A stretch of DNA of 64,000 nt, taken from Micromonospora sp. R77. Its GTDB lineage: Bacteria; Actinomycetota; Actinomycetes; Mycobacteriales; Micromonosporaceae. Numbering within the stretch: position 1 is the stretch's first letter; every line of letters begins with the position of its first letter. The notes beneath the pieces are model-generated. The model made no database searches, was not told the DNA's origin, and saw nothing but the letters and a program-made list of their open reading frames with translations. Below are positions 18,585 to 26,675 of the stretch, piece by piece. The stretch spans positions 5,270,001 through 5,334,000 of the forward strand of contig NZ_JALDST010000001.1 in assembly GCF_022747945.1 (NCBI RefSeq). Direction: 5' to 3'. The translations under genes were made by a program, and so were the position numbers.

Positions 18585-19532
18585 TCAGAGCGCGACCCCG
18601 TGCTCGAAGACGGCGGCGACAGCCTGCGGCAGCGCCGCCGGGGAATCCACGAACACGGCCGGGAACGGGTACCGCAGCGCGTTCATGACCGGGGACGGGC
18701 CCACCACCAGGGCGAGCTGCGCGCCGTGCCGCTTCATCTCCCGGCTCACGTGCACCACGCTGATGGGCTTTACCACGTTGTCCACGAACATCTCGCGGAT
18801 CTCGCCGGCGGTGCGCAGGGTCCGCTGCTCCAGGCAGGAGCAGACCGGCAGGACCGGGTCGCTGAAGGTGAGCGCGTCGATGTGCGCGCGGCTCTGCTCC
18901 CGGGCCGCCTCCCGCAACGGACTGTGCACCGCGAGGTCGGCCCCCTCGGTGACGGTGACCATGCCGTCCGGCTGCTCGGCGGCGTACTTCTCCAGCGCGT
19001 CCCGGTAGCCGCTGAGCATCACGATCCGGATCCGGCCGCCCGCGTCGGTGCCGAAATCGGCGCTGACGTTGATCCCGTCGCAGCCGGCGACCTCGGCCTC
19101 CGGGTCGGCGTCCGGCGGCAGGTACGCCGAGGCGATGCCCTCGGCCCGGTCGGCGTCGTCCCGCTCCGGGCGGTGCTCGCCCCGGGCCAGCAGCTCCATC
19201 AGCTCCCGCCGGCCGATCGCACCGGCGACGCAGGCGGCCACCAGGCCGCCCAGGCTCAGCCCGCCGACGAGTGCCGGTCGCAGCCCCTTCTCGACGAGGA
19301 CGTCCTGGATGCCGAGCTGCGCCGCGGCCAACCCGATCGACGCCACCCGGATCTGCTCCGACTGGTCGACGTGCTCGCCGTCCTGCCGCAGCAGGAGGTC
19401 CACGTCGATCCCGGTCCAGCCGGCGGCCTGGGCGAAGGACTCCCGCACCAGGGGGTACGCGGCATGGAAGTCGAGCACCCCGCCCGGCTCGTACCGGAAC
19501 AGGTTCGTGCCGAACACGGACGCGAGGGCCAC
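18585..19532 (-). CDS. discrete FabD-like acyltransferase with atypical active site
   Basis: The 315-residue protein has the malonyl/acyl-CoA:ACP transacylase fold. The elbow is GGLSLGGLVAACVAG (Ser93), where FabD and PKS AT domains have GHSxGE; both the His before Ser and the Glu after it are changed. The catalytic His is His203 in AVHSPLREA, and VVGPSPVMNAL matches the EvGPg region. The Arg that binds the malonyl carboxylate is not clearly in place, so the substrate is perhaps not a dicarboxylyl-CoA. Possible jobs are a trans-acting transfer of an unusual acyl unit, as for the discrete ATs of some macrolactam pathways, or editing hydrolysis of stalled chains. It is a single leftward gene with its own promoter and a candidate LuxR-type operator at 19589-19604, and faces the stand-alone PKS across a shared terminator. 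Confidence 0.8.
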   Translation of the reverse strand: MALASVFGTNLFRYEPGGVLDFHAAYPLVRESFAQAAGWTGIDVDLLLRQDGEHVDQSEQIRVASIGLAAAQLGIQDVLVEKGLRPALVGGLSLGGLVAACVAGAIGRRELMELLARGEHRPERDDADRAEGIASAYLPPDADPEAEVAGCDGINVSADFGTDAGGRIRIVMLSGYRDALEKYAAEQPDGMVTVTEGADLAVHSPLREAAREQSRAHIDALTFSDPVLPVCSCLEQRTLRTAGEIREMFVDNVVKPISVVHVSREMKRHGAQLALVVGPSPVMNALRYPFPAVFVDSPAALPQAVAAVFEHGVAL

Positions 19533-19571
19533 GACGCCACCTCAACTGGGAACGGATTTCGCTGTCCCGAC

Positions 19572-19604
19572 CAGGCTAGGTACGACAGTCGAGGGACTCT
19601 CCCA
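19572..19604 (-). promoter_or_regulatory. acyltransferase promoter with candidate PAS-LuxR-type operator
   Basis: On the minus strand CTGGGAGAGTCCCTCG (19604-19589) matches 12 of 16 positions of the recalled PimM-type consensus. After an 11-nt gap comes TAGCCT (19577-19572), a -10-like hexamer. The operator thus covers the expected -35 position, the usual arrangement for activators of this class. A further CTAG lies at 19575-19578. Confidence 0.5.
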
Positions 19605-19688
19605 GACTTCACGTCCCCCGGCCGCCGGATCCGCCGGCCGGCCCGGTGGGCCGGTTCGCTGCTGCCGGCGACGTGGCGCAGGCGTTGG

Positions 19689-19694
19689 TAGTGT
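19689..19694 (+). promoter_or_regulatory. candidate -10 box of the esterase gene, leaderless
   Basis: TAGTGT ends 7 nt before the ATG at 19702, and no ribosome binding site is visible, so a leaderless transcript is likely. The hexamer is identical to that proposed for the glycosyltransferase operon at 8171-8166. Confidence 0.4.
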
Positions 19695-19701
19695 CCCGCT
19701 C

Positions 19702-20955
19702 ATGCCGATCGGTTACCTCGTGACGGTGGCGTTCGTCGCCTGGCTCACGTTCTTCGCGGTCGCCGGGCCGCGCCGCCCGTGGCCGGTCGGCCGGATGAGC
19801 TTCTACTTCGGACTGGCCGTCAACGAGCTGCCGTTCCTGGCGATCTACTGGTTGCTCGCGGCGACCGTGTTCACGTTCGTCGAGGGCGACGTCGACCCGC
19901 CGGGCGGCTACGCGGTGGTCGCGCTGGCCGGGCTGGTGACGACCGGGCTGGTGGTCGTCGCCGTTCGGGGCGCGCGCGCCGCGCGGACCGTCCGCGACGC
20001 GTTGGTCGACGGCCTCGGCGCAGGCTGGCGGGACACCGTGGGCGCCCCCGCCCTGCGCGGGCTGCGCCGGCACCGCCCGATCGTCCGGATCCTCCTGGCG
20101 CCGTTCGCGGTACGTCGACACGACGTGCAGCGGATCGCCGACCTGCGCTACGGCGACGCCGGCACCCGCAACCTGCTCGACGTCTACCGCCACCGGTCCC
20201 GGCCGGCCGACGGTCCGATCCTGATCCACCTGCACCGGGGCGGGTTCGTCAGCGGCCGGAAGAACCGGGAGGCACGCGCCCTGATCTACCGGCTGGCCAG
20301 CCGGGGATGGCTCTGCGTCAGCGCCAACTACCGCCTCCGTCCCGAGGTCGGGTTCCCGGACCACCTGGTGGACGCCAAGAAGGTGATCGCCTGGGCCCGC
20401 GCGCACGCCCACGAGTACGGCGGTGACCCGGATACCATCGTCGTCGCGGGCAGCTCCGCCGGCGCCCACCTCGCCGCGACGGCCGCGCTCACCCCGAACG
20501 ACCCTGCCTTCCAGCCCGGCTTCGCCGACGCCGACACGTCGGTCGCCGCCGCGGTCTGCCTCTACGGCTACTACGGTCCGCTGGCCGCCGACCAGCGACT
20601 GCCCTCGGCGCCCGGGGCGTACGTCGGACCGGCCGCCCCACCGTTCTTCGTCGCCCACGGCGACCGGGACACCGTCGTGCTCGTCGAGGGGGTGCGCGAG
20701 TTCGTCGCCCGGCTGCGCGACCGCTCCGCGAACCCGGTGGTCTACGCCGAGCTGCCTGGCGCGCAGCACGCGTTCGACCTGTTCCACTCCCTGCGCTTCG
20801 ACGCCGTCGTGGACGGGGTCGAAGCCTTCACCGCCTGGGTGCTGGCGTCCCGGGCCGGGCACCGCGAGAGCACCCACGAAGGGCAGGGCGACCGGACCGG
20901 GAAGGTCGGTCCGGTCGCCCGCACCGGTCACACGTCGCGCAGGAAGTCGTCGTAG
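19702..20955 (+). CDS. membrane-anchored HSL-type esterase (alpha/beta hydrolase)
   Basis: The 417-residue protein has three hydrophobic segments in the first 90 residues (about 3-21, 37-60 and 69-88), then a hormone-sensitive-lipase-family hydrolase domain. The oxyanion motif HGG appears as HRGG (178-181), the nucleophile is Ser252 in GSSAG, the acid is Asp321 or 323 in HGDRD, and the base is His356 in AQHAFD. It probably works at the membrane with the catalytic domain on one face, hydrolysing an ester of a lipid or of the exported product. The gene diverges from the acyltransferase and ends convergently with the ketoisomerase, overlapping it by 28 bp. The last 30 residues run through a terminator hairpin, so the true C-terminus could be earlier if a base is wrong near 20880. 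Its role in the pathway is unproven. Confidence 0.82.
   Translation: MPIGYLVTVAFVAWLTFFAVAGPRRPWPVGRMSFYFGLAVNELPFLAIYWLLAATVFTFVEGDVDPPGGYAVVALAGLVTTGLVVVAVRGARAARTVRDALVDGLGAGWRDTVGAPALRGLRRHRPIVRILLAPFAVRRHDVQRIADLRYGDAGTRNLLDVYRHRSRPADGPILIHLHRGGFVSGRKNREARALIYRLASRGWLCVSANYRLRPEVGFPDHLVDAKKVIAWARAHAHEYGGDPDTIVVAGSSAGAHLAATAALTPNDPAFQPGFADADTSVAAAVCLYGYYGPLAADQRLPSAPGAYVGPAAPPFFVAHGDRDTVVLVEGVREFVARLRDRSANPVVYAELPGAQHAFDLFHSLRFDAVVDGVEAFTAWVLASRAGHRESTHEGQGDRTGKVGPVARTGHTSRRKSS
20886..20920. terminator. hairpin terminator for the leftward sugar operon
   Basis: A perfect 14-bp inverted repeat (20886-20899 with 20907-20920) with a 7-nt loop lies 8 nt past the ketoisomerase stop (20928). 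It is inside the last codons of the convergent esterase gene. Confidence 0.7.
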
Positions 20956-21359
20956 TTCCGGTAGTAGTCGGCCTCGTCGTAGTGCTGGGACGCCAGCACC
21001 AGGCAGACGCCGTCGGCGGAGAAGCCGACCAGATCCCGCCAGACCATCGGCCCGACGTACAGCCCCGTCCCCGGGTCGTCCAGACGGTATTCGGCTTGCC
21101 GGAAGCCGTCGTCGAGGCGGACGGTGAAGCTGCCGTGGGCGGCGATCATCAGCTGCTCCAGCGCTCGGTGCGCGTGCCCGCCCCGCTCGGTGCCGCTACG
21201 CATGCCGTGCAGGTAGTACACCCGCCGGATCGGGAACCCGACGGTCGTCTCGCCCTCGACGACCGAGAGTTTTCCCCGGTCGTCGGCGTGCTGCTCGATG
21301 TCGATGAGTCGACAGGGTTTCGTCCTGCCGACCGCCGTCCCGGTGATGCTCGCCGCCAT
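20928..21359 (-). CDS. FdtA/Tyl1a-like dTDP-4-keto-6-deoxyhexose 3,4-ketoisomerase
   Basis: The 143-residue cupin of the WxcM/FdtA family matches the usual length of about 140. DDRGKLSVVE and FPIRRVYYLHG are family strands, and RGGHAHRALEQ holds the catalytic pair His62 and His64. The enzyme moves the C4 keto group of dTDP-4-keto-6-deoxyglucose to C3, which sets up C3 amination as in mycaminose and Fucp3NAc pathways. The ATG at 21359 is chosen over an upstream TTG because GAGAGG (minus strand, 21370-21365) is correctly spaced before it. It is the last gene of the six-gene leftward operon, 67 nt after the aminotransferase, and is followed by a hairpin. Confidence 0.9.
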   Translation of the reverse strand: MAASITGTAVGRTKPCRLIDIEQHADDRGKLSVVEGETTVGFPIRRVYYLHGMRSGTERGGHAHRALEQLMIAAHGSFTVRLDDGFRQAEYRLDDPGTGLYVGPMVWRDLVGFSADGVCLVLASQHYDEADYYRNYDDFLRDV

Positions 21360-21426
21360 CGCCACCTCTCTCGTCAATGGTCCGTCCCACCCGTCCCGTG
21401 CAGGGCCGGGGACGTCTCGCCCGCCG

Positions 21427-22647
21427 TCACTCGCGGGCCACTCCTGTGGCGTCCGCGTGCCGCGCCACCACGGCGGGCGCGTGCCGCACCGCGGTACGGA
21501 CGATTTCGCTGATCACCGCGACGTCGTCGGCGTCCACCTGCGGCCCGGTGGGCAGGGCGAGCAGCCGCCCGCAGAGCGACTCGGCGTGCGGCAGGGGCCG
21601 GGTGTCCGGGCCGAGGTACGGCTGCATCAGGTGCAGCGGCTGCGCGAAGTACGGCCGCGCCCCGACGTTCTCGGCCCGCAGGACGTCGAGCAGGACGTCC
21701 CGGTGCAGGCCGCTCTCCTGCGCCGTGACGGTGACCATCAGGTAGTGGTGGTTGTTGCGGTTCGCGCCGTCGAACTCCAGCACGCGCACGCCGGGGATCC
21801 CGGCGAGGGCCCGGCGGTACTCCTGGTAGGTGGCCCGGTTGCGGGCGACCAGCTCGTCGAGCGTCTCCAGCGAGGTCAGGCCCATCGCAGCCGACGCCTC
21901 GCTCAGCTTGCCGTTGGTGCCGACGAGGTGCACCGCGCCGTCCGCGCCGAAGCCGAAGTTGCGGGCGGCCTGCAGTCGGGCGGCCAGGGCGTCGTCGTCG
22001 GTGACCACCGCGCCGCCCTCGAAGCTGTGCACGATCTTCGTGGCGTGGAAGCTGAACACCTCGGCGTCACCGAGCCCACCGACCGGCGTGTCACCGGATG
22101 AGCAGCCCACCGCGGGCGCGGCGTCGAAGTACAGCCGTATCCCGTTACTCTCGGCGATCTTGCCGAGCCGGGTCGCGTCGCAGACCTGACCCCACAGGTG
22201 CACCCCGATGATCGCCCGGGTACGCGGCGTGATCAGCCGTTCCACGTGGTCCGGGTCGATCAGGCCGGTGACCGGGTCGACCTCGCAGAACACCGGGGTG
22301 AGACCGCGCCAGGACACCGCGTGGGCGGTGGCGGCGAAGGTCAACGCGGGAACGATGACCTCGTCGCCGGGACGGCCGCCGGTGGCGGAGTCGCCGATCA
22401 GCAGTTGCAGGCCGACGGTGGCGTTGCACACCGAGACGCAGTGCCGGACCCCGGCCAGTTCGGCCACCCGCGCCTCGAATTCGTACATCAGCGGGCCCAT
22501 GTTGGACAGCCACTCGCGGTCCAGGGCCTGGTTCATCCGGCTCAGGAACCGCTCTCGGTCGACCGGATTGGGCCGCCCGACGACCCGACCCGCCGCGAAG
22601 GCGGGCGCAGCGCCGAACAGGGCAAGGTGCTCTATGCCATTCTTCAT
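21427..22647 (-). CDS. DegT/DnrJ-family sugar aminotransferase, DesI-like
   Basis: The 406-residue PLP enzyme aligns throughout with DesI of desosamine biosynthesis as I recall it: LFGAAPAF, VGRPNPVDRERF, VIVPALTFAATAHAVSW, GVHLWGQVCDA and GLTSLETLDEL. The Schiff-base lysine is Lys204 in SFHATKIVHSFEGG, and Asp175 pairs with the cofactor nitrogen. The His that follows in DesI-type enzymes (DAAHALG) is Pro178 here (DAAPAVG), an unusual loss of a residue that packs on the cofactor. DesI aminates C4 of the dTDP-4-keto sugar. The adjacent 3,4-ketoisomerase would instead present a C3 ketone, so regiochemistry is uncertain. No N-methyltransferase is in the window. The gene is preceded by a 100-nt gap after the ABC permease and has a weak ribosome site. 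Confidence 0.9.
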   Translation of the reverse strand: MKNGIEHLALFGAAPAFAAGRVVGRPNPVDRERFLSRMNQALDREWLSNMGPLMYEFEARVAELAGVRHCVSVCNATVGLQLLIGDSATGGRPGDEVIVPALTFAATAHAVSWRGLTPVFCEVDPVTGLIDPDHVERLITPRTRAIIGVHLWGQVCDATRLGKIAESNGIRLYFDAAPAVGCSSGDTPVGGLGDAEVFSFHATKIVHSFEGGAVVTDDDALAARLQAARNFGFGADGAVHLVGTNGKLSEASAAMGLTSLETLDELVARNRATYQEYRRALAGIPGVRVLEFDGANRNNHHYLMVTVTAQESGLHRDVLLDVLRAENVGARPYFAQPLHLMQPYLGPDTRPLPHAESLCGRLLALPTGPQVDADDVAVISEIVRTAVRHAPAVVARHADATGVARE

Positions 22648-22747
22648 GCGAACGCTCTTTCTGCACGAGCGGGTATCTCACGTGAGCTCGTCAGCGAAGT
22701 CGGCGCGGCGCGCGGTGTTGCGGGCCCTGCGACGCACCGCCGCGTGG

Positions 22748-23551
22748 TCAGATCCGGCGTCGGTAGGCCCGGATCGCCAGCGGCGCGAACACCAGGGTGA
22801 GGCCGAGCGCCCACCCGAGTGTCCAGTACACGGAGTTGCCGACCCGACCCCCGGACATCAGCGCCCGCATCGCGCTGGCCTCGTGGGAGATGGGGTTGAC
22901 GTCGGCCCATGCCGCGAGCCAGCCGGGCATGGTGTCGGTCTTGACGAAGACGTTGCTGCCGAACGTGAGCGGGAAGAGCAGCACGCTGCTGAACAGGTGC
23001 ACCGTGGTGGCGGACTTGGCGAGCAGACCGATCAGCATCGACATCCAGGCCAGCCCCATCCCGAAGGCGCCGGCGAGGGCGAGCGCGGCGAGCGTCCGCA
23101 GCGGTCCGGTACGGATCTCGAAGCCCTGGAGCACTCCGCAGGTCAGCAGCATGACCAGGCCGCCGAAGAAGCGCACCAGGTCACCGACCAGGTGACCCAC
23201 CAGCGGGGCGGAACGCGCGATCGGCAGGCTGCGCAACCGGTCGAACACCCCGTTCGTGATGTCCTGGTTGAGGCCGGCGCCGCTGCTGAGCACCGTCAGG
23301 ACGGCGGACTGCGCGATCAGTCCCGGCAGCGCGTACTGCAGGTAGGTGTGCGAGTCGCCGGAGATCGCGCCCCCGAAGACGTACACCAGCAGCACGATCA
23401 CCATCACCGGCTGCACCACGGCGAAACCGATGATCTCCACCGGGTTGGACCGCAGGTGCGTCAGGTTGCGCCAGGCCAGGGTCAGGCAGTTGCGGACCAC
23501 CATTACCGGCCCGAGCGGGTGCCGTACCGGCGCCTCCGCGATCGCGCTCAT
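22748..23551 (-). CDS. ABC-2 type permease, DrrB family
   Basis: The 267-residue protein has about six hydrophobic membrane segments and the family pattern LAWRNLTHLRSNPVEIIGF near residue 25, followed by QPVMVIVLLVYVFGGA. NPISHEASAMRALMSGG near residue 220 is also typical of DrrB permeases. It forms the membrane part of a drug exporter with the ATPase encoded immediately upstream, overlapping it by 4 nt (ATGA). In antibiotic clusters this pair exports the product and gives self-resistance. Confidence 0.93.
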   Translation of the reverse strand: MSAIAEAPVRHPLGPVMVVRNCLTLAWRNLTHLRSNPVEIIGFAVVQPVMVIVLLVYVFGGAISGDSHTYLQYALPGLIAQSAVLTVLSSGAGLNQDITNGVFDRLRSLPIARSAPLVGHLVGDLVRFFGGLVMLLTCGVLQGFEIRTGPLRTLAALALAGAFGMGLAWMSMLIGLLAKSATTVHLFSSVLLFPLTFGSNVFVKTDTMPGWLAAWADVNPISHEASAMRALMSGGRVGNSVYWTLGWALGLTLVFAPLAIRAYRRRI

Positions 23552-24549
23552 GCCGCCGCACCTTCCGTCGAGTCGTGGACCGGCCGGGAGTCGTCCGGGT
23601 CCGGGGAGTCATCTGCCGGGCGGCGGTGACCGCCCGTCAGGGAGAGGAACACCTCGTCGAGGCTCGGCTGGCGCAGGGCCAACGAGGCCAGGCCGATGCC
23701 CGCCTCGTCCAGCCGGCGCAGCACGGCCGCCGGTAGTCCGGTGTCGTTGACCTGGAGGACCAGCCGGTCGCCCTCGCGGACCGGTCGGGCACCGGCGAGT
23801 TCCTCGACGATCGCCGAGGAACGATCCAGTGCCGTCGCGTCGGCGGGCACGATCTCCAGGGTCTGCTGGTCGATCTTCGACTTGAGCTCGGCGGAGGTGC
23901 CGGAGGCGATGGCCATCCCCTTGTCGATGACCACGATGTCGTCCGCGAGCCGGTCCACCTCGTCGAGGTACTGCGTGGTGAGCAGCACCGTCGACCCGGT
24001 GGCGACGAGGTCGCGCACGATGTCCCAGAGCTGGAAGCGGCTCTGCGGGTCCAGCCCGGTGGTCGGCTCGTCGAGAAAGAGGACCGCGGGGTCGCCGACC
24101 AGACTGACCGCCAGGTCCAGCCGGCGGCGCATGCCACCGGAGTACGTGCTCGCCTTACGCCCACCGGCGTCGGCCAGGTCGAACCGGTCGAGCAGGTCCG
24201 CCGCCTTGCGCCGGGCCTTGGCCCGGGACATCCCCAGCAGGCAGCCCACCATGACCAGGTTCTGGCTGCCGGTGAGTTCGGCGTCCACCGAGGCGTACTG
24301 GCCGGTGAGGCCGATGATGCGGCGCACCTCGTGCGGGTACCGCACCACGTCGTAGCCGCCGACCTGTGCGGTGCCCGAGTCCGGCCTGATCAGCGAGGCG
24401 AGGATGCGTACCGCCGTGGTCTTCCCGGCGCCGTTCGGGCCGAGCACCCCGAGCACGGTGCCGGGGCTCGCCCGCAGGTCCAGCCCGTCCAGCGCGGTGA
24501 CCTTGCCGTAGCGCTTGACCAGGCCCTCGGTCTCGAACGCGTACTTCAT
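23548..24549 (-). CDS. ABC transporter ATPase, DrrA family
   Basis: The 333-residue nucleotide-binding protein has Walker A LGPNGAGKTTAVR, the Q-loop LTGQYASVD, signature YSGGMRRRLDLA, Walker B AVLFLDEPTTGLDPQ and an H-loop-like Gln in LLTTQYLDEVD, which is typical of the DrrA branch. The C-terminal 100 residues are the family extension ending in PSLDEVFLSLTG plus an acidic tail. The start at 24549 overlaps the glycosyltransferase stop by one base (TGATG), so it depends on translational coupling. An open frame continues upstream but is only the shadow of that glycosyltransferase. It energises export with the DrrB-like partner. Confidence 0.95.
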   Translation of the reverse strand: MKYAFETEGLVKRYGKVTALDGLDLRASPGTVLGVLGPNGAGKTTAVRILASLIRPDSGTAQVGGYDVVRYPHEVRRIIGLTGQYASVDAELTGSQNLVMVGCLLGMSRAKARRKAADLLDRFDLADAGGRKASTYSGGMRRRLDLAVSLVGDPAVLFLDEPTTGLDPQSRFQLWDIVRDLVATGSTVLLTTQYLDEVDRLADDIVVIDKGMAIASGTSAELKSKIDQQTLEIVPADATALDRSSAIVEELAGARPVREGDRLVLQVNDTGLPAAVLRRLDEAGIGLASLALRQPSLDEVFLSLTGGHRRPADDSPDPDDSRPVHDSTEGAAA

Positions 24550-25775
24550 CAGTGAACCCCTTCGACGCCATGGCCGGACCGCGCCCAGGCGGCGTCCGGT
24601 CGTTCCCGCAACCAGCCCTCGACCACCTCGGCGGCCCGGGCCGGGCCACCGGCGGCCAGCATGGCCTCGCGCATCCGGGCCACCCGGTCGCGGATCCGCG
24701 GATCGGTGGCGACCTCCTCCACGGTCGCCCGCAGTCGTTCCGCGCCGAACTCCGCGCGCGACAGCACCCGGCCGAGCCCGAGTTCGACGACGCGCGCGCC
24801 GTTCAACGTCTGCTCCGGCGTGTGCGGGACGATCACCAGCGGCCGGCCGAAGAAGAGCGCCTCCAGCACGCTGCCCATGCCGCCGTGGCACACGACGACC
24901 GCCGCGTGCGGCAGCACGGCGCGGAACGGCAGCCACTCGTGCACCTCGAGGTGCGCCAGGTCGGAGCCGGTGGCCGGTAGGTTCCCCGGCCCGACCGTCA
25001 GCACCACGTGCCAGCGCCCGTCCGCGAACGCGGTGCCGCAGGTACGGAAGAACTCCGGCCGGTCGTTCACCTCGGTGCCCAGCGTGATCAGTGCCACCGG
25101 TCCGGTGCCGGCCGGGCGGACCCACGAGCCGGTGCCCGGCTGGTCGGTGGCGAAGCTGTGACCGACGAACGTGTACCGGCTGTCGAACGTCTCGCCACGC
25201 GGCTGGAACTCGCGGGGCAGCAGTGCCAGGTTCCGTCGGTCGAAGTTGGCCAGCAGCGGCCAGACCTCGTCCGGCTCCCGGCCCTCGGCGGCGAGCTGCG
25301 CGGCCACCAGGTCGATGCACTGCTGTACGTGCTCACCGGCACCGTCGAAGACCGCCAGCGCCAGCGAGAAGTGTTCGTTGGTGGCCACGTACGGAAAGAG
25401 CTGTCCGGTCGGGCGGCCCCAGCGGCGGGCGGCCGTCCGGGCGGTGAAGAAGCTCTCCAGGTCGTAGAGGACCAGGTCCGGCACGTCGGTCTCGAACGCG
25501 GCCAGGGCACGTGGCAGGATCACCGCGATCGACTCGCGCAGAAAGGCCAGGCCCAGCGCGCCGATGTCCTCACCGGACACCGCGCCGTGCCCGCCGCCGT
25601 CCCGCCGCCAGGGGTAGTCGACCACCCGCGCGCCCACCGCCGTCACCGACGCGGTGTGCTGCTCCTCCACCACGTACGTCACCCGATGGCCCGCCGCGAC
25701 CAGGTGCCGGCTCAGCTCCAGGGTCGGGTTCACGTGCCCGAAGCCGGGGAACATGAAGATCGCGACGTGGCTCAT
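24549..25775 (-). CDS. macrolide-type glycosyltransferase (GT1), fourth copy
   Basis: The 408-residue GT-B enzyme is the most CalG-like of the four. The N-terminal motif is FPGFGHVNPTLELS (His14), and the donor site is CHGGMGSVLEALFFGRPLVIVP with HTPEQTLNGARVVELGLG. GGAG-type ribosome binding (GGGAGT on the minus strand) precedes the ATG. It is second in the operon with the thioesterase, DrrAB, sugar aminotransferase and ketoisomerase. This makes it the best candidate for transferring the aminosugar those genes help to make. It could instead glycosylate a different position from the tandem trio. The specificity is inferred only from position. Confidence 0.93.
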   Translation of the reverse strand: MSHVAIFMFPGFGHVNPTLELSRHLVAAGHRVTYVVEEQHTASVTAVGARVVDYPWRRDGGGHGAVSGEDIGALGLAFLRESIAVILPRALAAFETDVPDLVLYDLESFFTARTAARRWGRPTGQLFPYVATNEHFSLALAVFDGAGEHVQQCIDLVAAQLAAEGREPDEVWPLLANFDRRNLALLPREFQPRGETFDSRYTFVGHSFATDQPGTGSWVRPAGTGPVALITLGTEVNDRPEFFRTCGTAFADGRWHVVLTVGPGNLPATGSDLAHLEVHEWLPFRAVLPHAAVVVCHGGMGSVLEALFFGRPLVIVPHTPEQTLNGARVVELGLGRVLSRAEFGAERLRATVEEVATDPRIRDRVARMREAMLAAGGPARAAEVVEGWLRERPDAAWARSGHGVEGVH

Positions 25776-25844
25776 CGTGGCGACTCCCCTATCTGCTGGG
25801 CGGGTGGCCGGGCCACCGCGCGGGATGCGGACTGCGAACGCCGG

Positions 25845-26600
25845 TCAGCGCCGGGCGGCGACCGGGCCGCCCAGGCGGCCGTCGATCACCCGGATCACGT
25901 CCGCCGCGTGCTCCACCAGGTAGAAGTGCCCCCCGGGGTACGTCTTCAGCTCGAAGTCGCCGTCGGTGTGCGTCCGCCAGGCGGCCACCTCGTCGTGGGT
26001 GGCCTTCGGGTCGCGGTCGCCGGTCAGCGCGAGCACCGGGCAGCCCAGCCGTGGCCCGCCGGTGTGCCGGTACGTCTCCGCCGCCCGGTAGTCGTTGCGG
26101 ATCGCCGGCAGCACCATGCGCAGCAGTTCGTCGTCGCCGAACACCCGCTGGTCGGTGCCGGCGAGGGTACGCAGCTCGGCGATCAGCCCGGCGTCGTCGC
26201 TCAGGTGCACCCGCTCGTCGCGGTGCGCCGACGGGGCCCGCCGGCCCGACACGAACAGCCGCTCGGGGCGGTGCCCGGTCGCCTCCAGCCGCACCCCCAC
26301 CTCGTACGCCAGGGTCGCGCCCATGCTGTGCCCGAAGATCGCGAACGGCCGGTCGACGGCCGGGCGGACCGCCTCGGCGACCCGGTCGGCCAACTCGCCG
26401 ATGCTGTCGATCATCGGCTCGTGGCGGCGGTCCTGCCGGCCCGGGTACTGCACGGCGAGCGCTTCCACGCGGGGGCTGAGCGCCTGCGCCACCGGGCGGT
26501 AGAACGGCGCCGAGCCTCCCGCGTGGGGCAGGCAGATCAGCTGGAACTCCGCCCGGGGGCTCGGGAAGAACCGCCGGATCCAGGAATCGGTGTCAATCAT
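25845..26600 (-). CDS. type II thioesterase
   Basis: The 251-residue discrete alpha/beta hydrolase has the GrsT/RifR type II thioesterase pattern. CLPHAGGSAPFYRP is the oxyanion region, Ser92 is in GHSMGA, Asp195 in LTGDRD, and His225 in PGGHFYL. Such enzymes clear stalled or wrongly loaded acyl groups from ACP domains and keep modular PKSs working. It is the first gene of the leftward operon; GAGAGGG before the ATG is a strong ribosome site. Its promoter shares the 256-bp divergent region with the dehydratase/PKS operon, so housekeeping and assembly-line genes are probably expressed together. Confidence 0.95.
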   Translation of the reverse strand: MIDTDSWIRRFFPSPRAEFQLICLPHAGGSAPFYRPVAQALSPRVEALAVQYPGRQDRRHEPMIDSIGELADRVAEAVRPAVDRPFAIFGHSMGATLAYEVGVRLEATGHRPERLFVSGRRAPSAHRDERVHLSDDAGLIAELRTLAGTDQRVFGDDELLRMVLPAIRNDYRAAETYRHTGGPRLGCPVLALTGDRDPKATHDEVAAWRTHTDGDFELKTYPGGHFYLVEHAADVIRVIDGRLGGPVAARR

Positions 26601-26675
26601 GCTGCCCTCTCTCGTCCGCGAGCACGGCCAGCATGTCGGCGCTGCGGCCCCGGCCGCCGCTACCGGCTCGGCAGT

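Noticed and set aside
21360..21377. TTG start for the ketoisomerase
   Set aside because: GAGAGG precedes the internal ATG at 21359 and the family starts close to that residue.
24550..25320. Upstream extension of the DrrA-like ATPase frame
   Set aside because: The added 257 residues are a shifted-frame shadow of the glycosyltransferase; Walker A sits at the normal distance from the ATG at 24549.
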